NCBI GenBank assembly: GCA_016713735.1
Contig: JADJOP010000002.1
Span: forward strand, 124,001-188,000
Reading direction: 5' to 3'
Source of the DNA: Bryobacterales bacterium
Lineage (GTDB): Bacteria; Acidobacteriota; Terriglobia; Bryobacterales; Bryobacteraceae
DNA length: 64,000 nucleotides
Shown one piece after another: positions 41,671-51,536 of the stretch; position 1 is the stretch's first letter; every line of letters begins with the position of its first letter. A model generated the notes under the pieces. It was given only the letters and a program-made list of their open reading frames with translations, was not told the DNA's origin and ran no database searches. Made by a program: the position numbers and the translations under genes.

Positions 41671-42806
41671 TCACCTCAATCGCCCAGGAATTCTTCAAAC
41701 TCTTTTCCCGCCAACCCCGCCTCTTCCGCGCTCCTGGCCGCGTCAACCTCATCGGTGAACACACCGACTACAACGACGGCTTCGTCATGCCCGCCGCCAT
41801 CCAGTTCGCCACCTTCGCCGCCGCCGCGCCCCGCGAAGACCGCACTGTCCGCGCCTTCTCGGCCAACCTCGGCGAATGGATCGAATTCTCCCTCGACGAC
41901 ACCAACCCCACCCCGCCCCGCACCTGGCAGGACTATGTCCAAGGCGTCGCCCTCATGATCGAACGGGCCGGCCACCGCCTCCGCGGCGTCGACCTCCTCA
42001 TCCGCAGCAACGTCCCCCTCGGCGCCGGGCTCAGCTCTTCGGCCGCCCTCGAAGTGGCCACCGCCAAAGCCCTCCTCGGCGCCTCGCGCATCGATCTGCC
42101 CCCGCTCGAAATCGCCAAACTCTGCCAGCAGGCCGAGGTCGAATTCGTCGGCATGCGCTGCGGCATCATGGACCAGTTCGCCTCCTGCTTCGGCGAAGAC
42201 GGCCAGGCCCTGCTGCTCGATTGCCGCACCCTCGACCACGAGCAACTCCCCCTCCCCGAAGCCGTCTCCCTCATCGTCGCCAACACCATGGTCAAGCATG
42301 AACTCGCCGGCAGCGCCTACAACGAACGCCGCGCCGATTGCGAAAAGGCCGCCCGCATTGCCGATGTCCCCGCCCTGCGCGACCTCGAACCCGGCGACCT
42401 CGGCCGCTGGATGCCCCGCTGGCCCCAACGCGTCGGCCGCCGCGCCCGCCATGTCATCACCGAAAACGCCCGCGCCATGCAAGCCGCCGAGGCCCTCCGC
42501 GCCGGCCACCTCCACGACTTCGGCGCAGCCATGTACGCCTCCCACGAAAGCCTCCGCGACGACTACGAAGTCAGCTGCCCCGAACTCGACATCATGGTCG
42601 AACTCGCCCGCGGCGCCCCCGGAGTCTACGGCTCCCGCATGACCGGCGGCGGCTTCGGCGGCTGCACCATCTCGCTCGTCCACCACGACTCGGTCGAAGC
42701 CCTCCGCGCCCGCCTCATCGAAGGCTACAAATCGGCCACCGGCCGCGACGCTGTCATCTTCATTTGCCGCGCCGTCGCCGGCGCAAGCGAGGAACGCGCC
42801 GCGTGA
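41667..42806 (+). CDS. galK: Galactokinase
   Basis: Phosphorylates alpha-D-galactose to galactose 1-phosphate, first committed step of the Leloir pathway. The 379 aa GHMP kinase has the signature GRVNLIGEHTDYNDGFVMP near residue 27, the ATP loop PLGAGLSSSAALEVA near residue 117, and the C-terminal GSRMTGGGFGGCTI. The ATG overlaps the previous stop, and the end overlaps galT as GTGA. AAAGGAG lies in the preceding gene. Confidence 0.96.
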   Translation: MITSIAQEFFKLFSRQPRLFRAPGRVNLIGEHTDYNDGFVMPAAIQFATFAAAAPREDRTVRAFSANLGEWIEFSLDDTNPTPPRTWQDYVQGVALMIERAGHRLRGVDLLIRSNVPLGAGLSSSAALEVATAKALLGASRIDLPPLEIAKLCQQAEVEFVGMRCGIMDQFASCFGEDGQALLLDCRTLDHEQLPLPEAVSLIVANTMVKHELAGSAYNERRADCEKAARIADVPALRDLEPGDLGRWMPRWPQRVGRRARHVITENARAMQAAEALRAGHLHDFGAAMYASHESLRDDYEVSCPELDIMVELARGAPGVYGSRMTGGGFGGCTISLVHHDSVEALRARLIEGYKSATGRDAVIFICRAVAGASEERAA

Positions 42807-43870
42807 GCCTCCTCGCCGACGCTCCCCACCGCCGTTACAACGCCCTCACCGGCGACTGGGTCATCGTCTCCCCCCACCGCACCAAGCGCCCCTGGCAAGG
42901 GCAGGTGGAACGCGTCCCTCATCCCACCCCCATCTCCCACGACCCCTCCTGCTACCTCTGCCCCGGCAACGAACGCGCCGGCGGCCACCGCAACCCCGCC
43001 TACGATTCCACCTTCGTCTTCGACAACGACTTCGCCGCCCTCCTCCCCACCGGCGATCCCTTCGCCCTCAACATTGGCCTCCTACGGGCCCGCAGCGAAC
43101 GCGGTCTCTGCCGTGTCCTCTGCTTCTCCCCCCACCACGGCCTCACCGTTTCCCGCATGACCGGCGACGCCCTCTCCCTCGTCGTCGCCGCCTGGGGCGC
43201 CCAGTTCCGCGAACTCAGCGCCCTCGACTTCGTCCGCGCCGTCCAGATCTTCGAAAACCGCGGCGAAATGATGGGCGCCAGCAACCCCCACCCCCATTGC
43301 CAGATCTGGGCCATCGAAAGCCTCCCCCTCGAACACACCCGCGAATTGGAAATGCAAAGCGCCCACCGCGCCAAACGCGGCTCCTGCCTCCTCTGCGACT
43401 ACCTCTCGCAAGAACTCCACGAAGCCGAACGCATCGTCTGCGAGAACGATTCCTTTGTCGCCCTCGTCCCCTTCTGGGCCGTCTGGCCCTTTGAAACCCT
43501 CCTCCTCCCGCGCCGCCACATGGCCGCCATCGACGAACTCACCCCCGCCGAACAGCGCGGCCTGGCCAACATCATGCGCCGCCTCACCACCCGCTACGAC
43601 AACCTCTTCGAATGCCCCTTCCCCTACTCCATGGGCTTCCACCAGCGGCCCACCGATGGCGGCGACCATCCCCACGTCCACCTCCACGCCCACTACTATC
43701 CGCCCCTGCTGCGCTCGGCCACCGTCCGCAAATTCATGGTCGGCTTTGAAATGCTCGGCGGCCCCGCCCGCGACATCACCCCCGAATCGGCCGCCGAACG
43801 CCTCCGCGCCGCCGGCGAGCTTCACTACCTCGATCAACCCGAATCCGTAACCCCGGAATCCACAGCCTAA
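42803..43870 (+). CDS. galT: Galactose-1-phosphate uridylyltransferase
   Basis: Exchanges galactose 1-phosphate and UDP-glucose. The 355 aa HIT-superfamily protein has zinc cysteines in CYLCPGN, the active-site NPHPHCQIW (HxH, with the nucleophilic His), the second cysteine pair CLLCDY and the late motif HVHLHAHYYPPLL. GTG at 42803 overlaps the galK stop by 4 bp. galE is not in the window, so UDP-galactose recycling must be encoded elsewhere. Confidence 0.95.
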   Translation: MSLLADAPHRRYNALTGDWVIVSPHRTKRPWQGQVERVPHPTPISHDPSCYLCPGNERAGGHRNPAYDSTFVFDNDFAALLPTGDPFALNIGLLRARSERGLCRVLCFSPHHGLTVSRMTGDALSLVVAAWGAQFRELSALDFVRAVQIFENRGEMMGASNPHPHCQIWAIESLPLEHTRELEMQSAHRAKRGSCLLCDYLSQELHEAERIVCENDSFVALVPFWAVWPFETLLLPRRHMAAIDELTPAEQRGLANIMRRLTTRYDNLFECPFPYSMGFHQRPTDGGDHPHVHLHAHYYPPLLRSATVRKFMVGFEMLGGPARDITPESAAERLRAAGELHYLDQPESVTPESTA

Positions 43871-43886
43871 AGAAGGAGTGCCCACG

Positions 43887-45248
43887 ATGAAACGCCGCAG
43901 TTTCCTCAGCGCCGCCCTGGCCGCCGCCGCATCACCCCTCGCCGCCCAGGCCACCCGCCCCAACGTCATCCTCATCATGGCCGACGACCTCGGCATCGGC
44001 GATCTCGGCTGCTACGGCCAAAAACAGATCGCCACGCCCAACATCGACCGCCTCGCCGCCGAAGGCACCCGCTTCCTGGAAGCCTACTCCGGCGCCACCG
44101 TCTGCGCCCCTTCCCGCTGCTCGCTCATGACCGGCAAACACCAGGGCCACGCCACCATCCGCGGCAACCGCAACCCCGAAGTCCCCATCCAGCCCGACGA
44201 AGTCACCGTCGCCGAAATCTGTAAAATGGCCGGCTACAAAACCGGACTCTTCGGCAAGTGGGGCATCGGCGGCCCCGCCAACCTCGGCCGCCCCAACGCC
44301 CAGGGCTTCGACGAATGGTTCGGCTACCCCACCCAGATCCACGCCCATCTCTTCTACCCGCCCTACCTCTGGCACAACGAAACCGAAGTCTTCCTGCAGA
44401 AGAACTTCAACGCCGCCAAAGGCGAGTACGCCCCCGACACCATCCTCACGCGCGCCCTCGATTTCATTGACCGCAACAAGGCCAACTCCTTCTTCCTCTA
44501 CCTGCCCTCCACCTTCCCCCACACCAACAACGAACTCGGCAACCAGACCGGCGACGGCATGGAAGTCCCCAACTACGGCTCCTATAAGGACAAGGACTGG
44601 CCCAACCCCGAAAAGGGCTTCGCCGCCATGGTCGAACGCCTCGATCAGGCCGTCGGCAGCGTCCTCGCCAAACTCGCCGAACACAACATCGACCGCAACA
44701 CCATCATCATCTTCACCTCCGACAACGGCTCCCACCAGGAAGGCGGCCACAAGGTCGACTTCTTCGATTCCAACGGCGTCTACAAAGGCTGGAAGCGCGA
44801 TCTCTACGAAGGCGGCATCCACGTCCCGATGATCGCCCGCTGGCCCGGCCACGTCCCCGCCGGCAAAACCAGCGATCAGATCTGGGCCTTCTGGGACATG
44901 CTGCCCACCGTCGCTGACCTCGTCGGCGTGCCTGCCCCCTCCGGCCTCGACGGCATCTCCATGGCCAACGCCCTGCTCGGCAAGCCCCAACAAAATCACG
45001 AATATTTGTACTGGGAGTTCCACGAACGCGGCTTCGACCAGGCCGTCCGCATGGGCAAATGGAAAGCCGTCCGCCGCAGCCGCAACGAAGACCGCATCGA
45101 ACTCTACGACCTCCCCGCCGACCCCGGCGAAACCAAAGACATCTCCGACTCCCACCCCGACATCGTCAAGCGCATCGAGCAAATCATGTCCTCGGCCCGC
45201 ACCGAGTCCACCGAATTCCCCGTCAGAAAGCAAGTAGGTAGAAGATGA
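43887..45248 (+). CDS. Secreted sulfatase (formylglycine-dependent)
   Basis: A 453 aa arylsulfatase-family hydrolase. Tat signal MKRRSFLSAALAAAASPLAA, then the alkaline-phosphatase-like core with metal motif ILIMADDLGIGDLGCYG, the formylglycine site CAPSRCSLMTGK (Cys73, CxPxR), FGKWGIGG and FTSDNGSHQEGG. The Cys must be converted to formylglycine by a maturase not seen here. AAGGAG lies 8 nt before the ATG. Its place behind galT suggests that the sugar it desulfates is a galactose-containing polymer, but the substrate is inferred only. Confidence 0.92.
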   Translation: MKRRSFLSAALAAAASPLAAQATRPNVILIMADDLGIGDLGCYGQKQIATPNIDRLAAEGTRFLEAYSGATVCAPSRCSLMTGKHQGHATIRGNRNPEVPIQPDEVTVAEICKMAGYKTGLFGKWGIGGPANLGRPNAQGFDEWFGYPTQIHAHLFYPPYLWHNETEVFLQKNFNAAKGEYAPDTILTRALDFIDRNKANSFFLYLPSTFPHTNNELGNQTGDGMEVPNYGSYKDKDWPNPEKGFAAMVERLDQAVGSVLAKLAEHNIDRNTIIIFTSDNGSHQEGGHKVDFFDSNGVYKGWKRDLYEGGIHVPMIARWPGHVPAGKTSDQIWAFWDMLPTVADLVGVPAPSGLDGISMANALLGKPQQNHEYLYWEFHERGFDQAVRMGKWKAVRRSRNEDRIELYDLPADPGETKDISDSHPDIVKRIEQIMSSARTESTEFPVRKQVGRR

Positions 45249-47281
45249 ACCGCCTCCTTTCAGCCGCCCTCGTGCTCGCGGCCTCCCTCTCCGCTCAAAT
45301 CAACCTCCGCCCGCCCGCCGTGCCGCTGATTGCGCACGATCCTTACTTCAGCGTCTGGGCCACCGCCGACAACGCCTACGCCCAGCCCACCAAACACTGG
45401 ACCGGCACCGACCAGCAACTCGCCGCCGGCGTCCGCATCGACGGCAAAGGCTACCGCCTCCTCGGCAATTGGGTCCGCGCCCTCGCCCCGGCCAAACAAA
45501 CCAAGCTCGACGTCACCGCCACCCGCACCACCTACTCCTACGATCAGGACGGCGTCCACCTCGATCTCACCTTCCTCACCCCCGCCCTCATGGACGACCT
45601 CGACGTCCTCTCGCGCCCCCTCACCTACGTCATCTTCGACGCCCGCTCCACCGACAGCCGCGCCCACGCCGTCCAGCTCTACTTCGACGGCGGCGCCTCG
45701 CTCGCCCTCAATACCCCCGAGGACCGCTCCGCCTGGTCGCGCGTTCGCATCGACGACCTCCACGTCCTCCGCGTCGGCTCCGAAGACCAGCGCATGCTCG
45801 CCAAATCCGGCGACAACCTGCGCATCGATTGGGGCCACTTCTATCTCGCCGTCCCCGCGCAGCCCGGCGTTTCCACTGCCGCTACTCACCTCCAGCAGCG
45901 CAACGCCATCATCGAATCCGGCCAGTGGCCCAGGCACGACGAACTCGAACCCGTCGCCCAACCCTCGCGCAACCAGTCCGTCATCGCCGCCGGCTTCGAC
46001 CTCGGCCAGGTCAGCGCCGCCCCCGTCTCGCGCCACCTCATGGTCGCCTACGACGACCAGTTCTCCATCCAATACTTCCACCGCAACCTGCGCCCCTACT
46101 GGCGCCGCAACGGCGACTCCGCTGCTGACCTCCTTCGCAAAGGCGCAGCCGAATTCACCGCCCTCCGCGCCCGCTCCGCCAAGTTCGACGCCATGCTCCG
46201 CGACGAACTCGTCAAGTCCGGCGGCGCGCAATACGCCGACATCTCCATCCTCGCCTACCGCCAGGCCCTCGCCGCCCACAAACTCGTCGCCGACATCGAC
46301 GGCACCCCGCTCTACTTCTCCAAGGAAAACTTCTCCAACGGCTGCATCGCCACCGTCGACGTCACCTACCCCAGCGCGCCTCTCTTCCTCGCGCTGAATC
46401 CCGTGCTCCTCAAAGGAATGCTCACTCCGATTCTCGACTACGCCAAAATGCCCCGCTGGCCCTGGCCCTACGCCCCCCACGACCTCGGCACCTACCCGCT
46501 CGCCAACGGCCAGGTCTACGGCGGCGGCGAAAAGTCAGAGGACCGCCAGATGCCCGTCGAAGAGTCCGGCAACATGCTCATCCTCCTCGCCGCCATCGCC
46601 CAGCGCGACGGCAACGCCGACTACGCCCGCCCCTACTGGCCGCTGCTTCTGAAGTGGGCCGAGTATCTCAAGGAGAAGGGCATGGACCCCGACAACCAGC
46701 TCTCCACCGACGACTTCGCCGGCCACCTCGCCCACAACACCAACCTCTCCATCAAAGCCATCCTCGCCCTCGGCGGCTTCTCCCAACTCGCCCGCACCCT
46801 CGGCCACAACGACGTCGCTTCCCAATACGCCACCCTCGCCAAGAGAATGGCCACCGACTGGGAACGCATGGCCGCCGACGGCGACCACTACCGCCTGGCC
46901 TTCGATAAGCCCGGCACCTGGAGCCAGAAATACAACCTCGTCTGGGACCGCATGTTAGGCCTCAACCTCTTCAACCCCGAAATCGCCCGCAAGGAAGTGG
47001 CCTTCTACAAACGCACCCAGCACAAATACGGCATCCCGCTCGACAACCGCTCCGACTACACCAAGCTCGACTGGATCCTCTGGAGCGCCGCCCTCACCGG
47101 CAACCGCGACGACTTCCAAACCCTCATCGCCCCCGTCCACAAGTTCCTCAACGAGTCCCCCTCCCGCGTCCCCATGACCGACTGGTATTGGACCACCGAA
47201 GGAACCCAGCGCGGCTTCCAAGCCCGCTCAGTAGTCGGCGGCGTCTACCTCAAACTCCTCGCCGACCGCATGGCGAAGTAG
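45245..47281 (+). CDS. Secreted GtaA-like protein (DUF4965/DUF5127/DUF1793 family)
   Basis: A 678 aa exported protein with signal (LLSAALVLAASLSAQ) and the arrangement of the family annotated as glutaminase A (GtaA): a beta-sandwich N-terminal half (PPAVPLIAHDPYFSVWATAD, TKHWTGTDQQLAAGVRIDG) and an alpha/alpha-barrel C-terminal half (SGNMLILLAAIAQRDGNADY, STDDFAGHLAHNTNLSIKAI, SRVPMTDWYWTTEG). The barrel is shaped like glycosidase clans, so a glycosidase activity is also possible. ATG overlaps the sulfatase stop, so it is translated with it. It is the last gene of the galactose operon. Confidence 0.8.
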   Translation: MNRLLSAALVLAASLSAQINLRPPAVPLIAHDPYFSVWATADNAYAQPTKHWTGTDQQLAAGVRIDGKGYRLLGNWVRALAPAKQTKLDVTATRTTYSYDQDGVHLDLTFLTPALMDDLDVLSRPLTYVIFDARSTDSRAHAVQLYFDGGASLALNTPEDRSAWSRVRIDDLHVLRVGSEDQRMLAKSGDNLRIDWGHFYLAVPAQPGVSTAATHLQQRNAIIESGQWPRHDELEPVAQPSRNQSVIAAGFDLGQVSAAPVSRHLMVAYDDQFSIQYFHRNLRPYWRRNGDSAADLLRKGAAEFTALRARSAKFDAMLRDELVKSGGAQYADISILAYRQALAAHKLVADIDGTPLYFSKENFSNGCIATVDVTYPSAPLFLALNPVLLKGMLTPILDYAKMPRWPWPYAPHDLGTYPLANGQVYGGGEKSEDRQMPVEESGNMLILLAAIAQRDGNADYARPYWPLLLKWAEYLKEKGMDPDNQLSTDDFAGHLAHNTNLSIKAILALGGFSQLARTLGHNDVASQYATLAKRMATDWERMAADGDHYRLAFDKPGTWSQKYNLVWDRMLGLNLFNPEIARKEVAFYKRTQHKYGIPLDNRSDYTKLDWILWSAALTGNRDDFQTLIAPVHKFLNESPSRVPMTDWYWTTEGTQRGFQARSVVGGVYLKLLADRMAK

Positions 47282-47370
47282 CGGCGGTTCACTCAGGCCC
47301 AATGCGCTCGCGCAATTGGGGCCGCAACGTGCGGCACATCGTGGCTGGCAGTGTGCCACACTTCCTAGTT

Positions 47371-47990
47371 TCATAAGTAGAGTTGTTTCACTCGGTCCAG
47401 GTCGCCAAGCAGTTGTTCTGAATTGGCGTTCGTCTTGTCCTTGGCCAAGCGGCTTAGGCAGCAAAGTAGTCCTGTCTGAACGGCCTCGAACACGAAGCGG
47501 CGGATGTGTTCGTCTGTCTCCTCGCGCCAGTGCCTTGATGGAAACCCAAGATCCACAGTAATGAGCTTCTGCTTTCTGTTCCGACGAATTCAGCTCGCCA
47601 TCCTTCAAAACCGATCCCTGAAAGCAGCCACCGATCCGCAGAACAAGCCCAAACTCATCGATTTCCCGCGAATAGGGGCCTGAGCAGCTACTTGGCCAAG
47701 AGACGCCTCAATTCCAGTACGTGCGGCATAGTGCGATCATCATCCGCGCTGTTTTGCACGCCAATGGTTATCGCTTCGGCTCTAGACGTCATCCCCTATT
47801 CACCTAGCTTTGGTTTCCAACTCACGGTTCTCGGTTTCTTGGTCCTGGATAAGTTTCGACATGGGCGCCGGTTCCGCTTGCTCCGCGAACACATCTGCAA
47901 CAGCCAAATCCGCAGCTTGCCCAAACACCCGGCCAGGGTGCTCGTCCGAGGCCAGTCCGCAGGCAAGAGCAGCACTGCAATGAGAACATC
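47371..47990 (-). pseudogene. Decayed coding fragments of unknown origin
   Basis: This 600-bp stretch has visibly lower GC than its surroundings and holds short protein-like readings on the minus strand that change frame. In order of transcription: a piece at 47800-47990 ending SKLIQDQETENRELETKA, a complete 34-aa frame at 47688-47792 (MTSRAEAITIGVQNSADDDR and on), a piece at 47590-47683 (SREIDEFGLVLRIGGCFQG) and a frame-shifted piece at 47371-47589 (RKQKLITVDLGFPSRHWREE, then a helical end). The last two read like two halves of one small protein split by a frameshift; the acidic, 100-residue layout recalls immunity proteins of toxin systems, which I cannot confirm. Confidence 0.45.
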
Positions 47991-47991
47991 C

Positions 47992-48646
47992 TCACTCCAC
48001 CACCACCGCCTTCTCAATCTTGTCCAACCGCGCAAAGCTCCGCGAAAAATACTCCTCGCCCATCATCTCTGACTTCTCCGGATCAGGCCCCGACCCCCGC
48101 GGCGGCAACTCGCCATACGAGTAGTAAATCTTCTCCACCACATCCATCCCCTCCACCACGCGCCCAAACGGCAGAAACCCCGACTTGTCCAAATCCAGGT
48201 TGTCCCGCAAATTCAAAAACACCTGCGTCGCCCGCGTATTCGCCCCCCGCACCGCAAACGTGATCGTCCCCTTCTTGTTCTTCAACCGCTTCGCCGGCGC
48301 CAGGCGACTCATCGGGAATATACGTCGTCGACCACAACGCATTCGTCTTCGGATTCGGGTTGATCCCAAACTGCGCCACAAACCCGCGAATCACCCGGTG
48401 GAACCGCACGCCGTTGTAGAACCCCTCCGAAACCAGCTCATAAAAGTGGTCCGCCCCGCGCGGAGCCCACTCCCGCTTCACCTCAATCACAAACGGCCCC
48501 TTCGTCGTCTCAAACCGCACCTTGTACTCCGCCGGCGGCGGCCCCTTCGGCTGCGGCGCCTCCGCCTTCTTCTCCTCCTGTTTCGTCGCCGAACACGCCA
48601 CCATCAATGCCACCGCCATCACGGCAATCCCCAATCTATTTCGCAT
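47992..48646 (-). pseudogene. Cyclophilin-type peptidyl-prolyl isomerase lipoprotein with one frameshift
   Basis: Cyclophilins speed prolyl cis-trans isomerisation of secreted proteins. The N-terminal frame (48646 down to about 48301) has a lipoprotein signal (GIAVMAVALMVACSATK, lipobox Cys18) and the cyclophilin start VRFETTKGPFVIEVKREWAP...GVRFHRVIRGFVAQFG. The second half continues in the next frame from about 48300 to 47992 with KKGTITFAVRGANTRATQVF and GFLPFGRVV. Joining at YIPDESP/APAKR needs removal of one base near 48301. Both halves are otherwise well conserved, so this is either a recent mutation or a sequencing error. It overlaps the polA end by 11 bp. Confidence 0.85.
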
Positions 48647-51188
48647 CGCGCCAATTATCTCCCGTACCCACCTCTGCCACCAGCGGCACCTCCAACTCCA
48701 CCGCCCCCTCCATCAACTCCTTCACCATCGCCCCCAACCGCTCCACCTCCTCCACCGGAGCCTCAAACACCAACTCATCATGCACCTGCAGCAGCATCCG
48801 CGCCCGCCAGCCCTCCGCCTCCAAGCGCTGTTGAATGCGGATCATCGCCACCTTGATGATGTCCGCCGCCGTCCCCTGCAGCGGCGTATTCACCGCCGTC
48901 CGCTCCGCAAACCCGCGCGCATTCGGGTTCCGCGCATCCATATCCGGAATCGGCCGCCGCCGCCCATGCAGCGTCAGCGTGAACCCCGTCCCCCGCACCT
49001 CCGCAATCGTTGCATCGATCCACCGCTTCACCCCCGCATACCGCGCGAAGTAGCTCTTGATGTACCGCTCCGCCTCGTTCCTCGGAATGCCCAACTGCGC
49101 CGCCAACCCAAACGCCGACTGCCCATACACAATCCCGAAATTCACCGCCTTCGCGCTCCGCCGCATCTCCGGCGTCACCATCAGCGGCATCGCGCCAAAC
49201 ACCTCCGCCGCCGTCCGCGTGTGAATATCCTCGCCGTTGCGGAAGCTCTCCACCAACACCGGGTCCTTCGAAAAATGCGCCAGCAGCCGCAGCTCAATCT
49301 GCGAGTAATCGGCCACCACCAGCTTCCACCCCGCCTCCGGAATGAACGCCGCCCGGATCTCCCGCCCCATCTCCGTGCGCACCGGAATGTTCTGCAAATT
49401 CGGATTCGACGACGACAACCGCCCCGTCGCCGCCCCCGCCGGATTGAACGTCGTATGCAGCCGCCCCGTCTCCGGCCGGATCAACTCCGGTAGCGCATCC
49501 ACATACGTCCCCTTCAACTTCGTCAACTGCCGGAACTCCAGCACATGCGCCGCAATCGGATGCTCCGCCGCCAGCGCCTCCAGCACATCCGCCGCCGTCG
49601 AGTAGTTCTTCGTCTTCCCCGTCCGCCCCATCGCCGGAATCGCCAGTTCCTCAAACATCACCTTCCCCAACTGCGGCGGCGAGTTGATGTTGAACGGATG
49701 CCCGGCAATCTCATAGATCAGCCCGCTCACCCGCTCAATCTCCGCCTCCATCCGCGCCGACAACGCCGCCAGTTCTGCTTCGTCAATGCGAATCCCCGTC
49801 CGCTCCATCCGCGTCAGCACCGGGATCAACGGCAAATCAACCTCGCCGTACAGCCCCATCAACCCGCGCTTCTCCACCTCCCCACTCAACTGCACCGCCA
49901 ACTCCCGTACATCCGCCGCCGCATGCTCCACGCTCGTCGACGGCGCATGACCCAACCGCCGCGACGTCATCGCCGCCAGCGTGCAGCCGCCCGGATCAGC
50001 CTCCAGCAAAAACTCATACAGCAGCACATCGTGCGCCGTCGCCCGCATCACCGCCTCCGGCAGCGACTTCGCATCATGCGCGGCAAACACCAGCCCCTCC
50101 GGCAGCGCCCCCAGCAACCCCTCAGGCGCGCTCGCACACCGCCCCTCCCGCGCCAGCCCGAACTGCATCGACCCCGTCACAATCCCCACCGGAGCCTCCG
50201 CCCCCTCCAACCACTCCGCCAACTCCTCCGCCGTCTCCAAAGCCCGCGTCTCTACCTCCCGCGCCGCAGCCGCCCCCCCACCATCGCCCGTGCCTCCGTT
50301 CCCTCCAGCCGGCTCCTGCGCATCCAGATCCTTCAGCGCCGTGAACATCTCCAACTCGTTGTAGAGCGCCCGCAGAGCCGCCGCATCCGCCGCCTGCGCC
50401 GCCACCGCCTCCAGTGACCACTCAATCGGCACCTGCGTATCAATCGTCGCCAGCTTCTTCGACAGCTCCACCTGCGCCCGGTTGTTCAGCAGGCTCTCCC
50501 GGTACTGCTTCCGCTCCACCTCCGCCGCCCGTTCCAGCAGCGTCTCCACCGGACCGAACTTCAAAATCAGATCCTTCGCTCCTTTATCCCCAATCCCCGG
50601 CGCGCCCGGAATGTTGTCCACCGCATCGCCCTTCAGCGCCAGCAGATCCGCCACCCGCTCCGGCGGCACCCCCATGAACTCCTCCACCTTCGCCCGGTCA
50701 TACATCGTGTCGTCCTTCGCGGGATTCAGCATCGACACGCGGTCGTTCACCAGCTGCAGCATGTCCTTATCGCTCGACACGATCACCACATCCAACCCCG
50801 CATCCGCCGCCCGCCGCGAAATCGTCCCAATCACGTCATCCGCTTCAAACCCGTCATACTCCAACACCGGAATCCGCAAAGCCTCCAGCAACCGCCGCGC
50901 GTACGGAACCTGCGTGATGAACTCCGGCGGCGTCTCCGTCCGGTTGGCCTTGTACTCAGCAAACTGCTCGGTCCTGAAGTTCGGCCCCTCGCTCTCAAAC
51001 ACCGCCGCCAGGTACTCCGGCTGATGCGTCGCCCGCAACTTCTTCAACATCGCATTGAAGATGAACACCACCTCCGTCGGCACCCCCGCCTGCGTCCGCA
51101 TCGGCGGCGCCCCCGTCCTCGCCCGCGCATGAAACGCACGAAACAGAAAACCAAACGTGTCAATGAGAAACAGCCTCGGGCTCGCCAT
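48636..51188 (-). CDS. polA: DNA polymerase I
   Basis: Gap-filling and Okazaki-fragment polymerase, 850 aa. The N-terminal 5'-nuclease domain (residues 1-290) has FLIDTFGFLFRAFHA, FEADDVIGT, VIVSSDKDMLQL and GDAVDNIPGAPGIG. The middle 3'-5' exonuclease-like domain (about 310-470) lacks the usual DxE motif and is probably inactive. The family-A polymerase domain has TGRLSSSNPNLQNIPVRT (motif preceding A), VVADYSQIELRLLAH (motif A), RRSAKAVNFGIVYGQS (motif B) and LLQVHDELVFE (motif C). The stop overlaps the start of the cyclophilin gene. Confidence 0.96.
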   Translation of the reverse strand: MASPRLFLIDTFGFLFRAFHARARTGAPPMRTQAGVPTEVVFIFNAMLKKLRATHQPEYLAAVFESEGPNFRTEQFAEYKANRTETPPEFITQVPYARRLLEALRIPVLEYDGFEADDVIGTISRRAADAGLDVVIVSSDKDMLQLVNDRVSMLNPAKDDTMYDRAKVEEFMGVPPERVADLLALKGDAVDNIPGAPGIGDKGAKDLILKFGPVETLLERAAEVERKQYRESLLNNRAQVELSKKLATIDTQVPIEWSLEAVAAQAADAAALRALYNELEMFTALKDLDAQEPAGGNGGTGDGGGAAAAREVETRALETAEELAEWLEGAEAPVGIVTGSMQFGLAREGRCASAPEGLLGALPEGLVFAAHDAKSLPEAVMRATAHDVLLYEFLLEADPGGCTLAAMTSRRLGHAPSTSVEHAAADVRELAVQLSGEVEKRGLMGLYGEVDLPLIPVLTRMERTGIRIDEAELAALSARMEAEIERVSGLIYEIAGHPFNINSPPQLGKVMFEELAIPAMGRTGKTKNYSTAADVLEALAAEHPIAAHVLEFRQLTKLKGTYVDALPELIRPETGRLHTTFNPAGAATGRLSSSNPNLQNIPVRTEMGREIRAAFIPEAGWKLVVADYSQIELRLLAHFSKDPVLVESFRNGEDIHTRTAAEVFGAMPLMVTPEMRRSAKAVNFGIVYGQSAFGLAAQLGIPRNEAERYIKSYFARYAGVKRWIDATIAEVRGTGFTLTLHGRRRPIPDMDARNPNARGFAERTAVNTPLQGTAADIIKVAMIRIQQRLEAEGWRARMLLQVHDELVFEAPVEEVERLGAMVKELMEGAVELEVPLVAEVGTGDNWRDAK

Positions 51189-51269
51189 GTCCCTACCATC
51201 ATAGGGTCGCTACGCCCCACCCGCCCACCTCGCCGCCACCTCCCAAGCGCTCCGCCCCACCGCGCTATC

Positions 51270-51490
51270 CTAAGCGCGGTCTGTGCTCTGATCGTTGTGT
51301 GCGCCCCGAAGGTCCAGATCGTACAGGCATCCCTGGGTCACGAAGTTGTTTCGGTCCGCATCTTCGCGCGGCGCAGCGGCTGTGCGCCGGAGATCAGGGC
51401 GTGAAGTCTGTTGTTGCGCAGGATGAAGTCGCCCAAAATGCCATCGGCTTCCTTGCCGCATTTTTGGGGGGGGGGCCGGCGGGGGGGCCG
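51270..51490 (-). pseudogene. Broken fragment of an unidentified gene
   Basis: On the minus strand the reading GILGDFILRNNRLHALISG and then QPLRRAKMRTE is protein-like, and after a change of one frame near 51356 it continues as NNFVTQGCLYDLDLRGAHND before a stop at 51270. One missing base would unite both parts as MRT-D-NNFVTQG. The piece is cut off at the other side by the G/C-run tract. I do not know the family name; it looks like the N-terminal part of a larger secreted protein. Confidence 0.5.
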
Positions 51491-51536
51491 GGGGGGCCCC
51501 GGGGGCCCACCCCGCCCCAGGGGGGGCGGGGGGCCC
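51463..51536. other. Extreme G/C homopolymer tract
   Basis: About 74 bp consisting almost only of G and C runs (ten G at the start, then repeated runs of five to seven G or C). Nothing else in the window resembles it apart from a short G-run near 15602. It sits between a broken gene fragment and the sialidase-like gene and may be a mis-assembled or poorly sequenced junction. Confidence 0.8.
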
